From contig BROG01000979.1 of NCBI GenBank assembly GCA_030159075.1, positions 102,501-166,500 of the forward strand: a stretch of DNA of 64,000 bases, in the 5' to 3' direction. Of this stretch, positions 20,936 through 37,150 are shown in pieces. Below the pieces are notes generated by a model. That model had not been told where the DNA came from. It did not search any database and worked only from the letters and a program-made list of their open reading frames with translations. The translations under genes and the position numbers were made by a program. Numbering within the stretch: the stretch's first letter is position 1; every line of letters begins with the position of its first letter. The DNA is from Atrina japonica (taxonomy: Eukaryota > Mollusca > Bivalvia > Pterioida > Pinnidae).

Positions 20936-21930
20936 TAAGTGTTCTTTTAAAGTACATGCACAAGTATTTTTGCACCATGAAATATTAATGTAACAGAAAG
21001 TAATTACTCCTCCATTATGAGTTTGTGTTGTACCAGATTGTAATGTTGTATCTTTTTCATTTACACTCTACCAGTAAATTCAAAACTTAATTTTACATCC
21101 ACCGCGTTTTTTAAAAAACGTTTTATTCTAATAAGTCTTTAATTGAGATAGCTTAAAAGTTTAAGAATATGTCAGACAATTTTCACAGAACGTATTTATT
21201 TCAAATTTACTCACATTGCTAATTTTCGTGAATTTAAGGGGGAAACACGCCAAGTTTATTGTTACTGGACATATCTGTATATCTATGTCATACAAATGTA
21301 AAACAAAATGAAAGTTATTGCTCAAACTTGAGAACGTACTGGAAATCTGAGCGTCGTACTCAACGTATTCATTGATTTTTTAGAGGGAATATCATATGTA
21401 TGACTATGAAAAATAATATGTATCTTATTCACCTAAACCAGGAAATTACAAACGACTATATAGTCAAAAATTGAAATGAAAGTGAAGTTTGAGTATTGAG
21501 TAAATTGTGTGACTTTGAGCCTTATGCCTGGCACAATGAAAATTAAGAATTACTTGAGTCTAAAAATTTTATTCACCTTTGTGTAATCCTGAATCTAAGT
21601 GTCAGAGCAGGCCAATTTGTTTATCTTCTCAGACTTGAGACTGCAGTTTTATGAAGGTCACCACGGACATACATATCGTGTTCTGTTTGACAGTCACAAG
21701 TCGAGTTACAGCCGTCAATATAACTTGAGTACACTTCAAGATAACATGAAAAGTGAACATCAGACTATTATCACCATGACAAAATTTGATATCGTGGAAT
21801 TATATACTAGCGGAAAAAAGAAACTATATAGTTTAGTAATTTCATTTATAGATTCATATACAAAATATTATGTTGCATTATGTATATCATAATTTAATAT
21901 AATGCATTGTCTTCCAATTCAAACATCAAA
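20936..21930. other. No recognised gene
   Basis: AT-rich sequence. A 97-codon frame at 21599-21892 starts with GTG, shows no recognisable domain and has no clear initiation context; it is not called as a gene. Confidence 0.4.
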
Positions 21931-22003
21931 TCACGGATTATGTCCATAATGGTTGATACGAACAGCCACTGAAAGTAAAGGGGTGCAAAAACAATTCACA
22001 GGT

Positions 22004-22961
22004 TTAATACCGTGTATGACCGCCATTTGCACCGATGCATTCTTCATACCAGCGACGCATTGAACGAATCGGGTTATGCAGAAATGCCTGGGGAGTGTTC
22101 CGCCATATGCGCAATAAAGAACGACACAAAGCGTCCAACGTAGCAGGGGGGTTTGGCTCTTGACATAGACGTCGTTCCATTTCATCCCAAACATGTTCTA
22201 CAGGCGATATATCCGGTGACATCGCAGGCCAGGGTAGCACATTCAGGTTTTCCCGCTGTAGATAATCACTAACAACGCGTGTGGTGTGCAGTCGTGCATT
22301 GTCCTGCTGCATAATGACGTTACGCTGGTTGTTGTGAATGAATGGAATGGCATGCTGACGTACAATCTCGTCATTTTAGCGTACGCCGGTTATATTGCCC
22401 TCCACTATCACTAAAGGAGTCCTTCCATGTGTTGTAATTCCACCCCAGACCATAACGCTCCCTCCACCGAATTGGCGGCGCTGAATAACGCAAGCGTCAA
22501 TGTAACGTCCTCCGTCACGACGATAAGCCCGAACACGACTGTAAACAGAACTTCCGCCCAATCTCTATTATTGAAACGACGATGCCTCCTACACCACGCT
22601 AACCTCGTAACACGGTGACGCCAGAGCAGAACAGGACGAATAGCAGGACGCCGAAGACAGATGTTGGCCTCTCGCAATCTGTCATTACGGTAAGAGGACT
22701 TATCCGTCGATGCCCAAGATGCTTCCACCGGTCATAAAAGCCGATTGGAATCGATTACACAAATGTGACGTACACATATATTGTGACGTAACACGAAGGC
22801 GTCCTGATCGTGGGCGTCCCGAACAGTGCCAGTTTGCTGATATCGTCTCCATAAAGAATTTACAGTGTTAATATGAACTACCTTGCCACATTGTCTTGAG
22901 ACATCCCAGATTCCAGCATTACAATAGCACGCATACGATCATTTTCAATCATGTAAGGCAT
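22004..22961 (-). pseudogene. Tc1-like transposase, broken
   Basis: Cut-and-paste DDE transposase of the Tc1/mariner superfamily. The minus strand starts MPYMIENDRMRAIVMLESGM at 22961 (N-terminal helix-turn-helix type), but stop codons follow at once. The HTH/linker region is recognisable near 22620-22560 (RFNNRDWAEVLFT). FGGGSVMVWGGI lies near 22490-22455. An open C-terminal part (22312-22004) has QQDNARLH, then SPDISPVEHVWDEME with 34 residues between the D and the E, which is the DD34E spacing. The first catalytic Asp is lost and several frame changes are needed. Terminal inverted repeats were not found. Confidence 0.85.
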
Positions 22962-23149
22962 CTCTCAATCAAAATTTTATTCCAAAAACCAATGTTTTTC
23001 TGTTTCAATACACCGAATATTGTCAACGAATGCAAGAAATTCTAATCGATTACTAACCACTTGTCGCACAGTCTCGAAACTCCAGAAAAGCGCTAAACAA
23101 TAAATCTAAATGTGATGCAAAATCCATCTAAGAGTACCCACTGTAAAAT

Positions 23150-23350
23150 GAATACGTTAGCTTTTAGTAAGTTTAGATATATCAGTTCTGGATTTGGCTA
23201 TACATTTAGATTTAATTTTTGGACTTGTCTTATACCATGTTTCCTTTAGAAAACCTTTTTGTAAAATTCGAGCTCAACTGATGAAGTCTAATTGACAGAA
23301 ACGATCGTCTTGAGCATTATAACTTTGGTATTATGTTTATAATATTTTTC
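23150..23350 (+). repeat. Dispersed repeat family R1, copy 2
   Basis: Shares TATACATTTAGATTTAAT, CGAGCTCAACTGATGAAGTC and the end ACTTTGGTATTATGTTTATA with the 17.2-kb and 24.7-kb copies. Confidence 0.7.
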
Positions 23351-23692
23351 TGTATGGATCCATTACCCCTTCCATAGACAACGTGAAGAATTTTGGATAT
23401 AACAGTTTGGCACAGTGGGACTAGGGCCAGCACTGTCTAGAGGACAGTGACTCCATTGTTTAAGTAGAAAATATAAGAAAAACATAATTAGAATTTAAAA
23501 CCTAAAAAATATTTCACCTTGATCTATTTCAAATTAATCGCTGAGATTATATGCTAGATATAATTTATTGAAGATAGGCCTATATAAAAATCGTTAATGA
23601 AACAACATATATTAGCATCTTACAGCTATCAATCAACGATAAAAAAGATTATACTTAAAATTTAAACCATTTCAATTGTAGTTTTTGTCAGT

Positions 23693-23807
23693 TTGAAAAA
23701 ACTGTTATTAATTATTATTATTATTGTTACTATTATTGTTATTATCATCGTTATTATTATTATTATTATTATTACATGTATTATTATTATTATCATCATC
23801 ATCATCA

Positions 23808-23851
<44 letters not shown>

Positions 23852-23860
23852 GCTGTTTTT
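23693..23860 (+). repeat. (ATT)n/(ATC)n trinucleotide microsatellite
   Basis: About 160 bp of ATT units with ATC and GTT variants. Frames in both directions give poly-Ile or poly-Leu and are not genes. Confidence 0.97.
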
Positions 23861-24689
23861 GTCTTTTTATTGCCTAATATTCCACCAAAATCTGTCCGTT
23901 GTATTAAGATATTATCAGTTTTTACAAAAGTGTCCAAAATTCTTTGTCACTACCAATGGTAATGACAATAATAATTAAAACATCTTAATTAAGATATAAT
24001 TCTTTTATTCAGTCTTTTTGACTAGATAAATGAAGTCGTCCAACCTATATCCAAGCATTCTTAATCAAAATGCCACGGTATGTAAATAATGAATATGTCA
24101 GGTCACTTAAAAATTATATTTCTTTGTGTACCTATACATACAAAACATGCTTGTAAATCATTATATGTTTGTAATTAGTCACTTTTCTTAATTGTTTAAA
24201 TGATAATTATAACCTGTCATAGCACTGGGGCAAGTTTATCTGAAGTGTCGTGAGGTCTTACATATTATCTGACATGAATTAAACAAACATCAGTGTGAAC
24301 TTGACATTTTCCAAGAAATCACTTTCATTTGCATAGCTGTATGATAAATTTTATACTTTTGAATATAATTTAACCATTTTAATATCAAGGTGCAAAAAAT
24401 GCTGTCTTCATCACTGCAGTAAATCAAATAATATTTCCTCGTTGGGAACTTTACGATCAACCTATTTATACATTTAATTTCAAATGTAATTGCATTTGGT
24501 CAATTACATACGGGAAGGTAAGTAATTATTTTTTTAACTTTGAGATATTATTTGTTAAAATGATCAAATAAGAATTAAGCTACCCGTAATATGATTTGGA
24601 ATACTTTTTTATTCTAATATATTCATCATGTTTCTATAATATCTAATTTTATAGAAAGAGATAACACAATTTAAATTTTAAATTCTTCA

Positions 24690-24890
24690 GAAGCTAAGAT
24701 GATCATCTTTTTACACTGGTTACGCTTAGACGGATTTAGTTATACATTTAGATTTATTATTTGGCCTTGTATGGTAGCAGTTTGTCTATACAAAGTATAC
24801 GTCTATTTTAAGTTGGAGCTCAACTTTCTTGAGAGTTTTTGGCCTTTTTGAAAACTAAAATTTTGGTATTATGTTTATAACATAATTACA
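24690..24890 (+). repeat. Dispersed repeat family R1, copy 3
   Basis: Shares TATACATTTAGATTTATTAT, GGAGCTCAACT and TTTTGGTATTATGTTTATAA with the other R1 copies; the middle is diverged. Confidence 0.65.
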
Positions 24891-24939
24891 ATTTTGCATA
24901 TGAAATGTATACATTTTAAATAGATAATTAAAGGCATTC

Positions 24940-25310
24940 GAGCTATCAAAATGGACTTTTTGTTCGTATTAAATGTTTCGAATATTCGACGTTTTATACA
25001 TGTAAAATGTTTTTAAAAAATCCCGGGTTGAAAAAAAAATTATTATAGAATCGTATTTGTTAAAAGAAATGTGAATAATGGGCGAAATAACATTTGTATT
25101 CTTACGTGGATGGTAGGATTATCAGTCGACGGTAGATGGAAGGAAGATCAATCGTTGGCGTATTCCATTCATTCGACGCAATATATGCATGATCTGTATG
25201 AAGTTTTCTGCAGCAATATATCTTTTTAGCCTTTTTAACAAAAGTTTTTGTTTAATATTTTTTTTTCATCAAAATGACATTTTTGTATGCCTTTAACAAA
25301 CTTTAAACAT
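24940..25310 (+). repeat. Dispersed repeat family R2, copy 1
   Basis: It shares ordered blocks with 30950-31290: ATTCG(A/G)CGTTTTATA, AA(T/C)CCGGGTT, TCGTATTTGTTAAAAGAAAT, AATAATGGGCGA and ACATTTGTATTCT. Non-coding. Confidence 0.75.
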
Positions 25311-25539
25311 AATAAGGTAATTAAATTTTGAAAAAGATATGAAATTATGTACACAGATCATAGATACATTATGTTAATCATCTTTTTTTTCATAAAAGGG
25401 TGTATATTTTTGTATTTTTGTCATTTCTATTTTATTTATTTATTTATCTTTTTTGTATTTTTATTTATTTTTTAACATTATTCATTATTTGTTAATTTGT
25501 AAATTTCTGTTATTTCGCTTTTTAATTGTTTTACTTCTG

Positions 25540-25544
<5 letters not shown>

Positions 25545-25573
<29 letters not shown>
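25545..25573 (+). repeat. (CT)n microsatellite
   Basis: A short run of CT dinucleotides. Confidence 0.95.
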
Positions 25574-25578
<5 letters not shown>

Positions 25579-26464
25579 TTTACGCCCCATTTACACTCAA
25601 CAATTATCTAGTTGTGTGTTGCCGGTGTTGTATAGTAATCGCCTGGCCTTGTCGCAGCTATCATTGGCTGCAGCCAATCAGAACGCGTCTAACAATTGAT
25701 CATGCATTGACCACATGATAGGGGAATGTACGTAAACACAGAAAGATAGCGAATTCATGCTATGCCACAAGTCTTTACATTGGCTAAAAGTCAGGGGTCA
25801 GTGTAGGGTCAATTTAAGTGAAATTTTGGATCGGCGCTAGATGTAGCCACCAGTGACCACCAAATATGAAATGTAATCTGTCAAGGTGTATGAGGAGAAG
25901 AAGTTGATTAGAAAACATTGACTTGAGAAGATGGGCCTCAAACTGTGCCCGACCGGACAGATTATGTTCTCTCCATCTTCCCATGTAAATTTTTCAAACA
26001 TTCATAAAAAGTTATTTTTCAACTTAAATACGATAAAGCTAAAAATATTTAACAGCTTCATTAAATATTCATTAATTATGTTCAAATGAAAATAATTCAT
26101 TTATTTTACAGTTCCCGTTAATACTTATTAAAAACGGACATTTTAATAAAATTTGTTTTCTGCAAAACTCATAATTACTATAAAACTAAATAATGAAAGC
26201 TGTTAACATGCAAAAGTGTAAATTTCAAAACATAAATGATAAATAGTTAAAATTGTATTGAAATTGATCAAGAAAAGACGTTGTGATCTATTTTAAATGA
26301 TACAGTAATTTACAGAAGATCAAATATTGTTATTGATAAATTGTAAATATCAAATTAACAATTTTTAATATAACAGATATACTCACTATTGTAGCCTTGC
26401 ACTAACTGCTAATTAAATTTTATTTTTGTTGAATACTAGATTTCTGCACTTAGCACCTACAATT

Positions 26465-27110
26465 TAATTAAAGGGACATTAGCTGTGTTTACCAAAAAAG
26501 TATTTCAATTTTTTCTATTTTTACTATTTGTAATTTATGTACAATCAAAATGAGAACTATACAAAGGCATAAAACATCTTATATTCCTATATATTTCGTG
26601 AAAATAAGGTCAGGTCTTGTGAGGTACGCATATACAAAAAGTAAGGTTAAATTAATTAATATGCAAGCATTTTTCACAAAATACATAGGAATTCAAGAAT
26701 TTTTATTCCTGTGTTTATCTCTTCTTTGTTATTTTATATCAATTTTAGTAGTAAAAAGGAAAAGCAATTTAAAAACAAAAAAGCAGAGCTTATTACTACT
26801 TATGTTATTAAACAGGTATTTAGATATTTCTACCTTTACTACTTGATGTACAACGACAAATAAGAGCTCTACACAGGCACACAAATTCTTATATTCCTGT
26901 ATATTTGGTGAAAATAAGGTCAGGTTCAGTATTGTATGCATATATACAAATAATATGACTGAATTAATCAATTGCAAGTGAATATTTGCCAAACTGGGTT
27001 TCTCAAGTAATTTTCACAAAATATATAGGAATATAAAAATGTTTATGCCTGTGTATATCTCTTTCTTGTTATTGTATATAAATCTAAGCAGTAAAAAAAA
27101 AAAAAGTTTT
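26465..27110. mobile_element. Foldback MITE, copies 2 and 3 in tandem
   Basis: Two adjacent copies (about 26465-26765 and 26850-27110) each have arms of the type CTTATATTCCTATATATTT..GTGAAAATAAGG, matched by an inverted arm (TTTTCACAAAATA..TAGGAAT). The first starts with AAGGGACATTAGCTGTG, the inverse of the right end of copy 1 at 6.3 kb. Confidence 0.6.
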
Positions 27111-28028
27111 TCTTGAATTATATTCAGCTGAAAAATATGAGGTATAGATAAATTATAAATGTAAATTGGTGATTAACCCTTTAAACCCTACAAGTCATAA
27201 TAGACGGGTCTCAACATTAGAAAAGAGCATACCATCTAGATACTAAAGGTTGGAAGGGTTAAGCGTTGTACAACTGGTTCCGTATGACATGTAACGGATG
27301 TCGAATTACTGTAATATTTTCCAGTCGTATAACGTTATAAGTATTTTTTTTATTCAGGCTGGTAAAGAATTATTGAGTATAAGATACCGCACAATGAAAT
27401 AAGTTTCGGCGGATTAATATTAAAAGCACAGCGTAGTGCTTTGACGAGTTTGCATGATGAAATAAAACAGATTAATTTGAACCATGTATTAAAGTACATA
27501 TTTTAATTACCATACCGATAATTATTATTATAATTACCAATTATTATACCAATAATTACCATGAAGGGAAATAAAATTCAAAATTAATTTTATAACTAAT
27601 GTGTTTTGTTTCTAATTTCTTTTTGAAATATATAGACTAAAGAGAATTAGGGCCTATATTTACCTAGCTAGCTATCGCGCCTACGTAGTTACCATTGTCA
27701 TAACTCGTCCTTACTTTTAAATGTACCGTAAAACAGGAAATTGTTTTTACAATGTTGGTTGCTCATTTTCCCTTTGTGTACGGTGATGTACATGCCGTGG
27801 AGAACATATTCTTTTTTGCAGCGAAATGCGTTCCATAACATAATTTTTCTTTACAATTATTCATACAATTGTAGATTTGGCGACGATATAAAATTATTGA
27901 CTTTTAGTTTGGGCTCAGTGGAGCTAATGCTGGGTTTACTCGTGTAGATTTGACCTGAAAATACCTAATAAATGATCACTTACCGTATATATTCGATATT
28001 TAATAATTTTGTCTTGTTCTGTTCGCTG
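27111..28028. other. No recognised gene
   Basis: AT-rich sequence with an imperfect ATTACCAATTATTATACCAATAATTACC-like stretch near 27530. The 68-codon frame at 27741-27947 has no recognisable feature. Confidence 0.4.
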
Positions 28029-30340
28029 TTACTTTTTTGACCGCTTTTTCAGATCTGTATACCGATCCCGGACTTCTCTTGCACTGCTACACTCCTCTCC
28101 TTTTATTTTTAAAAAGAAACCTATAGGGTTTAAATGAACAGTCATCTGTTCGAATCGCAGTAGTATGGTGTTAGATAGACAACAATCAATCGCAGCTGAG
28201 CAGGCATATGCTTTCATCAAGCGATGTAACTCGCAGGCGTTGATGTAGATGAAGCCAAGGACTTTTCCGGCGTTAATGTATCCGTAAAATATGTTAGATA
28301 CAGCAAACGAGGCGCACTCACTGGATGATACATCACCAGAGGGAAATAGGGTGCATTCATGAGTACCCTGTAGAAGGAAACCCGTCTTTCTGGTCCTGGT
28401 TGCATTCAATTACACGGAAGACCAAAGTAGAATGCTTTAGGTAAAAACCACTGGCGACATGGAATCCATCCCGAGAGAGTTGGTCTATTTCCGCTTGAGT
28501 GGGCATGTATCCGGAACAGTGCAGCTGTATCCACTGTTCCGTGAGAACCCCCACCAAGCAGAGATAACACAGCATGTAGAATCGCCTCTTATGCCTCTAA
28601 TGTGGAGGATATATACTCTATCCATTGTAAAGTACCCCAATATGTTCCGTAGGTGAAAACAACTGGTAATACCAGACATGAATTAAAACTGGAATGGTCT
28701 AATACAACTACGCCCAAATCAGGAAAACAAATACCACAAGTACCTCGGAGATGTAAAGCATCTTGCAGGTGGTAAGGAACATCCTCTGAGGCTAGGTACT
28801 TTGAAAACCATCGACAATCCGGAACCCATCTCGAGAAGAGTTGGTCAATCTCCACTTGAATGAACATGTTTTGCAGAAAGCATCGATTCCTTCTCGCTGC
28901 TCCTTTCATTGGCAGTGTGCATGATACTTGCAGATTGTCCAAGTCGCAACTTGGAGCAGAGTCTGTCAGCATGGAAATAGCTATCAAGTGTAAGTGTCAC
29001 ACGTAATTGAGCTTTCGCTGAAGGTAGAACAACTAAGGGGTATTTCCTTGAAGAACCTATTCCAACGTTGCTCACGATACCCATGTTACCAACAATGACA
29101 GACGCCTCCAATGCAACAGGCAGGCAGGCGAGTTAATCGGAATCAATGAAAACTCCTCAGTTGTAGCCCAATTCTGGACATGGCAAAGGTCCGTCATTGA
29201 ATCCATACCCTTTCCCGTAATCATTCAACCAAAAGCAATATATTTTTGACCAGGTCCTGAATGGTGGATCGGGGTCCCAGTAGACAAATTGTCATTGCTA
29301 TTTGGCAGGAGTACCTCGTCCGTGACAGGTCGTCTATCGGTAGTGTATGCTCTGAAAACTTAGCTGGCAGATTGACCTCAGTCAAGTGGACCTAGGTAAA
29401 AGTAATCTCCATCTCCCAGTCCTCACTAAAATATTTCCTTCCAGGTTTTCTTTTGCCTTTTTTCTTGTCATCTTCGGCTTTGCTGAGGGTCCTTGGAAAC
29501 CTGCTATTCACATCTTCTTGTGTTTGGCAATTCAAACAGGCCACATGACTAGATCCTTAGAGTCCTATAATTAAGCACTGCCAGTAGAATGCTCCATGTG
29601 GCTCATAGATAGTATCTGTTTTTCCTCCCTCTCACTGGGGTGGAAGTAGCCATAATCTGAAAAATATAACGAAAATTACTTCATGTCCCTCCCTGGCACG
29701 ACAAGTAGTTGTCAATATCAAAGACATCTGACGAAGCAATGTTAACACAATAATCATGGTACAATTCATCACAAAATTCACACTGAATCATGAACTGTCC
29801 GGCAACCGGATTGTTGCATTCCAGTTTGTGCTTGACATATACTCACTATTCCGAGGTCAAAATGTCTGTCATGTTTTCTGGTTATTCTTGAGTTTTGTGT
29901 GTAAGATAATGTGCGCATCCTACAATAATTTACCAAATCTTGAAAACATGCTGATGCTTCTTCCTCCATCTTTGGACGACAGGCCCAAACATATGGTCGC
30001 GGATCAAATGATTTCACTCCCAAGTAAGATTATGATTGGCGTTAAATCGATATCCCCCTATTAATGGTAGCCCTCCTTTCACCAGCTGAAGAATGCAAAC
30101 ATAGAGAAACCCAATCCCTTATTTTCTGTATTTGAAATGTGTATCATAAGGGTAAAAATGTGCAATCATTTGCGAACACTTCATTATTCTATGGTTGTGT
30201 AGAAAAGGGGATGACATTGCCGGCTCTGTAAACGCGAGCCACTGTTCGTGAGCACGATGAACGTAATTACACCCACCACAAAGCAAGTCTGATAATTTCA
30301 CTCTATTCGCATTGTGGTTACTTTGATACGTCATCGATGA
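28029..30340 (-). pseudogene. Unrecognised broken coding region, minus strand
   Basis: Read on the minus strand, this region gives several protein-like open stretches in changing frames. Examples are SNHNANRVKLSDLLCGGCNY (30330-30119 frame), PRPYVWACRPKMEEEASACF (about 30000-29780), ACLNCQTQEDVNSRFPRTL (about 29550-29390), CFWLNDYGKGYGFNDGPLPC (near 29220) and GYMPTQAEIDQLSRDGF (near 28510). A diverged second EIDQL segment lies near 28850, suggesting an internal duplication. The last frame ends REVRDRYTDLKKRSKK at 28029. Composition is less AT-rich than the surroundings. Stops and shifts separate the pieces, so it looks like a dead gene or a transposon-derived ORF. I do not recognise the family. 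Confidence 0.4.
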
Positions 30341-30949
30341 TAGAAGGTCATCTTTTACATGGATCTGCCCTTGCCATGTTCACCATCCGTTCTGTACTAA
30401 ACTGCCATAATCGGTCGGAGTTTTGACGGCTTTACTACAGTAAACAGACTATCCCCTCCAGCTACTAACAAGACGTTTAGCGTCATATAGCTCACCTGAG
30501 CAAAACGAACAACAACCTACAGACATTTCATTACCGGTATTTTGCAAGGTAGTTGGTCATAACTGACCTGATATTGATAGTAAATTAACCACTGTGAGGT
30601 GTCTTACGATTGTGGTGGCAAATATTCCAAATGAAAATGAAATAAGGTAAGTATCTATCTGATTAAAGATGGCTATCTGCTAATGTTCTTTTCTCCGTCC
30701 CCAATATAGTATATTTCGCTACTAGACAGACCTACACTCATAGGAGCTTGCGCTGGTTTTTCTAATGCGGGTTTGCATTGAGAAAAACTAGGTAGTTCAC
30801 GTAGCAGCTTCACTTTTTTAAAGGGTTACTTAAATTTGCTCTATTCGCTGTAACTTTTGACTGTTCCACTCGACATGCACATCGACCCCGGACTTGCATT
30901 GTTCGAGCCTCTACCTCAAATGTACACAAAATTTCTACAATACCAGCGT

Positions 30950-31290
30950 ATTCAAAGTGAATATGAACATCAAACCTTAAGTACAAATATTCGGCGTTTT
31001 ATATCAAGCAAAATGTTTATCAAAAAAAAAAAAACCCGGGTTAAAAAATTTTGTTATAATGTCGTATTTGTTAAAAGAAATCGAATGGAATAATGGGCGA
31101 GTAAACATTTGTATTCTAACATGGATGGCAAGAATATAAAACCTCGGCGTATTTCATTCTTTTCAATATATGCATATTTTTTAAATGTCTATGGCAATAT
31201 GTATTTTTCGCCTTTTAAATAAAAGTTTTGGTCTTATCGCAAGATATGTTTTTATCAAAATGACTGTATGCCTTTAAAGAATTTTTGCTT
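30950..31290 (+). repeat. Dispersed repeat family R2, copy 2
   Basis: Same block order and strand as the 24.9-kb copy. It lies just upstream of RT copy D and the tyrosinase gene. The 78-codon frame at 30857-31093 runs into it and is not called. Confidence 0.75.
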
Positions 31291-31330
31291 TAGAGTTGTC
31301 ATCTCCTTCGTAAGACTTATTACATATTTG

Positions 31331-31640
31331 TAATGTTCGGAGACGTGGTCTTTCAACAAACTGTCAGATATCCTATGGGAATCAATTGTGCCCCTTCATT
31401 GGCTGACCTATTCCTTTATTCATACGAAGCAGACTTCGTTCAGAAACTGCTGAATCAAAAGAAGAGAAAGCTAGCGGTGTAATAGATTTTTGTCAATTAA
31501 TAGCGACAATTTTCATACATATGTCAATACGATATATCCCAAACAGAATCAAGCACACACGCTTCATACTTAGACATTTTATAGACACAGACGGGAAATT
31601 GGCAACTAAGCTATACGACAAACGCGACGAATTTATGTAG
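31331..31640 (+). pseudogene. Penelope-like RT fragment (copy D)
   Basis: Nucleotide match to copy A from FGD.VFQQTV through the (G/R)YPMGINCAP and LADLFLYSYEADFVQKLLNQ regions to the SSTHASYLD and KLYDKRDEF segment. Part of the catalytic YIDD region is deleted around 31485. It ends about 90 bp before the tyrosinase start codon, on the same strand. Confidence 0.75.
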
Positions 31641-31728
31641 GTCACAATCGTAGGTAATTTGTAATTTCAGTATCATAACAAACAAACAAATTCTAAAAAC
31701 GTTATACCATGATTGTTTGTTCATTCAG

Positions 31729-36108
<4,380 letters not shown>

Positions 36109-37150
36109 AAAACCAACGGTGATTGTCACAGTGTTAGATACTTTTTACATCTACTCGTAGCTATTTTTGACTGATGCAGTCTAGGTTGTTACATACTTTT
36201 GATCTATCATGTATTTTCATACCAAGTGTTAAATACTTTTGATCTAACCTGTATTTTCAGAACATGTATCATTTTAATTTGATAATAGATGCACATATTC
36301 AGAACTGATTTTTTTTTTTTTTAATAGGTATTAAACAACTGACTCCCAAATTCAATTTTCTTCATTTTGTTCTATTAATACTTCATTTTGATCTCTACTG
36401 AAATACAAAATGTGAAATATATTTATCCACACAATTATGAGAAAAATTACTTTCAATATCCTCCACCGAGGCATATCTAGGATTCCATTGAAAAGTGTAA
36501 ACATGTCAATCTAAGTTCTGCTAAGTTTTCCAACTAAAACTATTTATAAAAAAGCATGAATCAATACAGGAAAAGAAATATTTTCCTTATGATTTACCAA
36601 GGGAATTTTTAATTTTCAATGTAATATTTTTCAATACCAATATGATAAAGGTTTTGATAAGTATAGCCATTATAGAACAAAAAAAATCACCATTTTCTCC
36701 TAAAAATTGACAATTTTTTAAAATCTGCAAATTCAATTTTCCCCAAAAAATATTTTCATAATTCTTAAGGTATTATTTTGAATATGAAAAGAATTTATCC
36801 ACAGAAATATAAAATATGGTCACCAAAACTTAACTATTGTGACACGTTAGTTATGGCGGGTTTGGCATTTTTCTGCAATGACTAAAATTTGAAAAAGAGA
36901 TATTAAGTACATCCAGAATATGAATCAATTGATTAAATTTTAAAATTAGTCTTATGACATTTTAAATGAAAACAATTTCCTAAAAAGTGTCTTTCTTGTA
37001 GATAAGGGGCGTATTTACGATGATTACACCTGTCATTCCGGTAAATAAGTCATCTTTGTAATTTACCATTCATAAAATGTCCATAGCGGCACCTTCAGGC
37101 AAATTTTTCCATCATGGTGTCACAATAATATAGCCCGTCAAACATCTGTG
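36109..37150. other. Tyrosinase 3' flank, no gene
   Basis: AT-rich sequence. It holds a short duplication of TACTTTT(A/G)ATCTA near 36135-36245. An AATAAA overlaps the tyrosinase stop; the poly(A) site is not determined. Confidence 0.5.

Noticed and set aside
21599..21892. 97-codon plus-strand frame
   Set aside because: Starts with GTG, has no recognisable domain and no support from context; could be an old retroelement fragment but this cannot be shown.
23662..23978. Poly-Ile and poly-Leu open frames
   Set aside because: Translation of the ATT/ATC microsatellite.
29386..29574. Plus-strand 62-codon frame
   Set aside because: Shadow of a more protein-like minus-strand reading at the same place.
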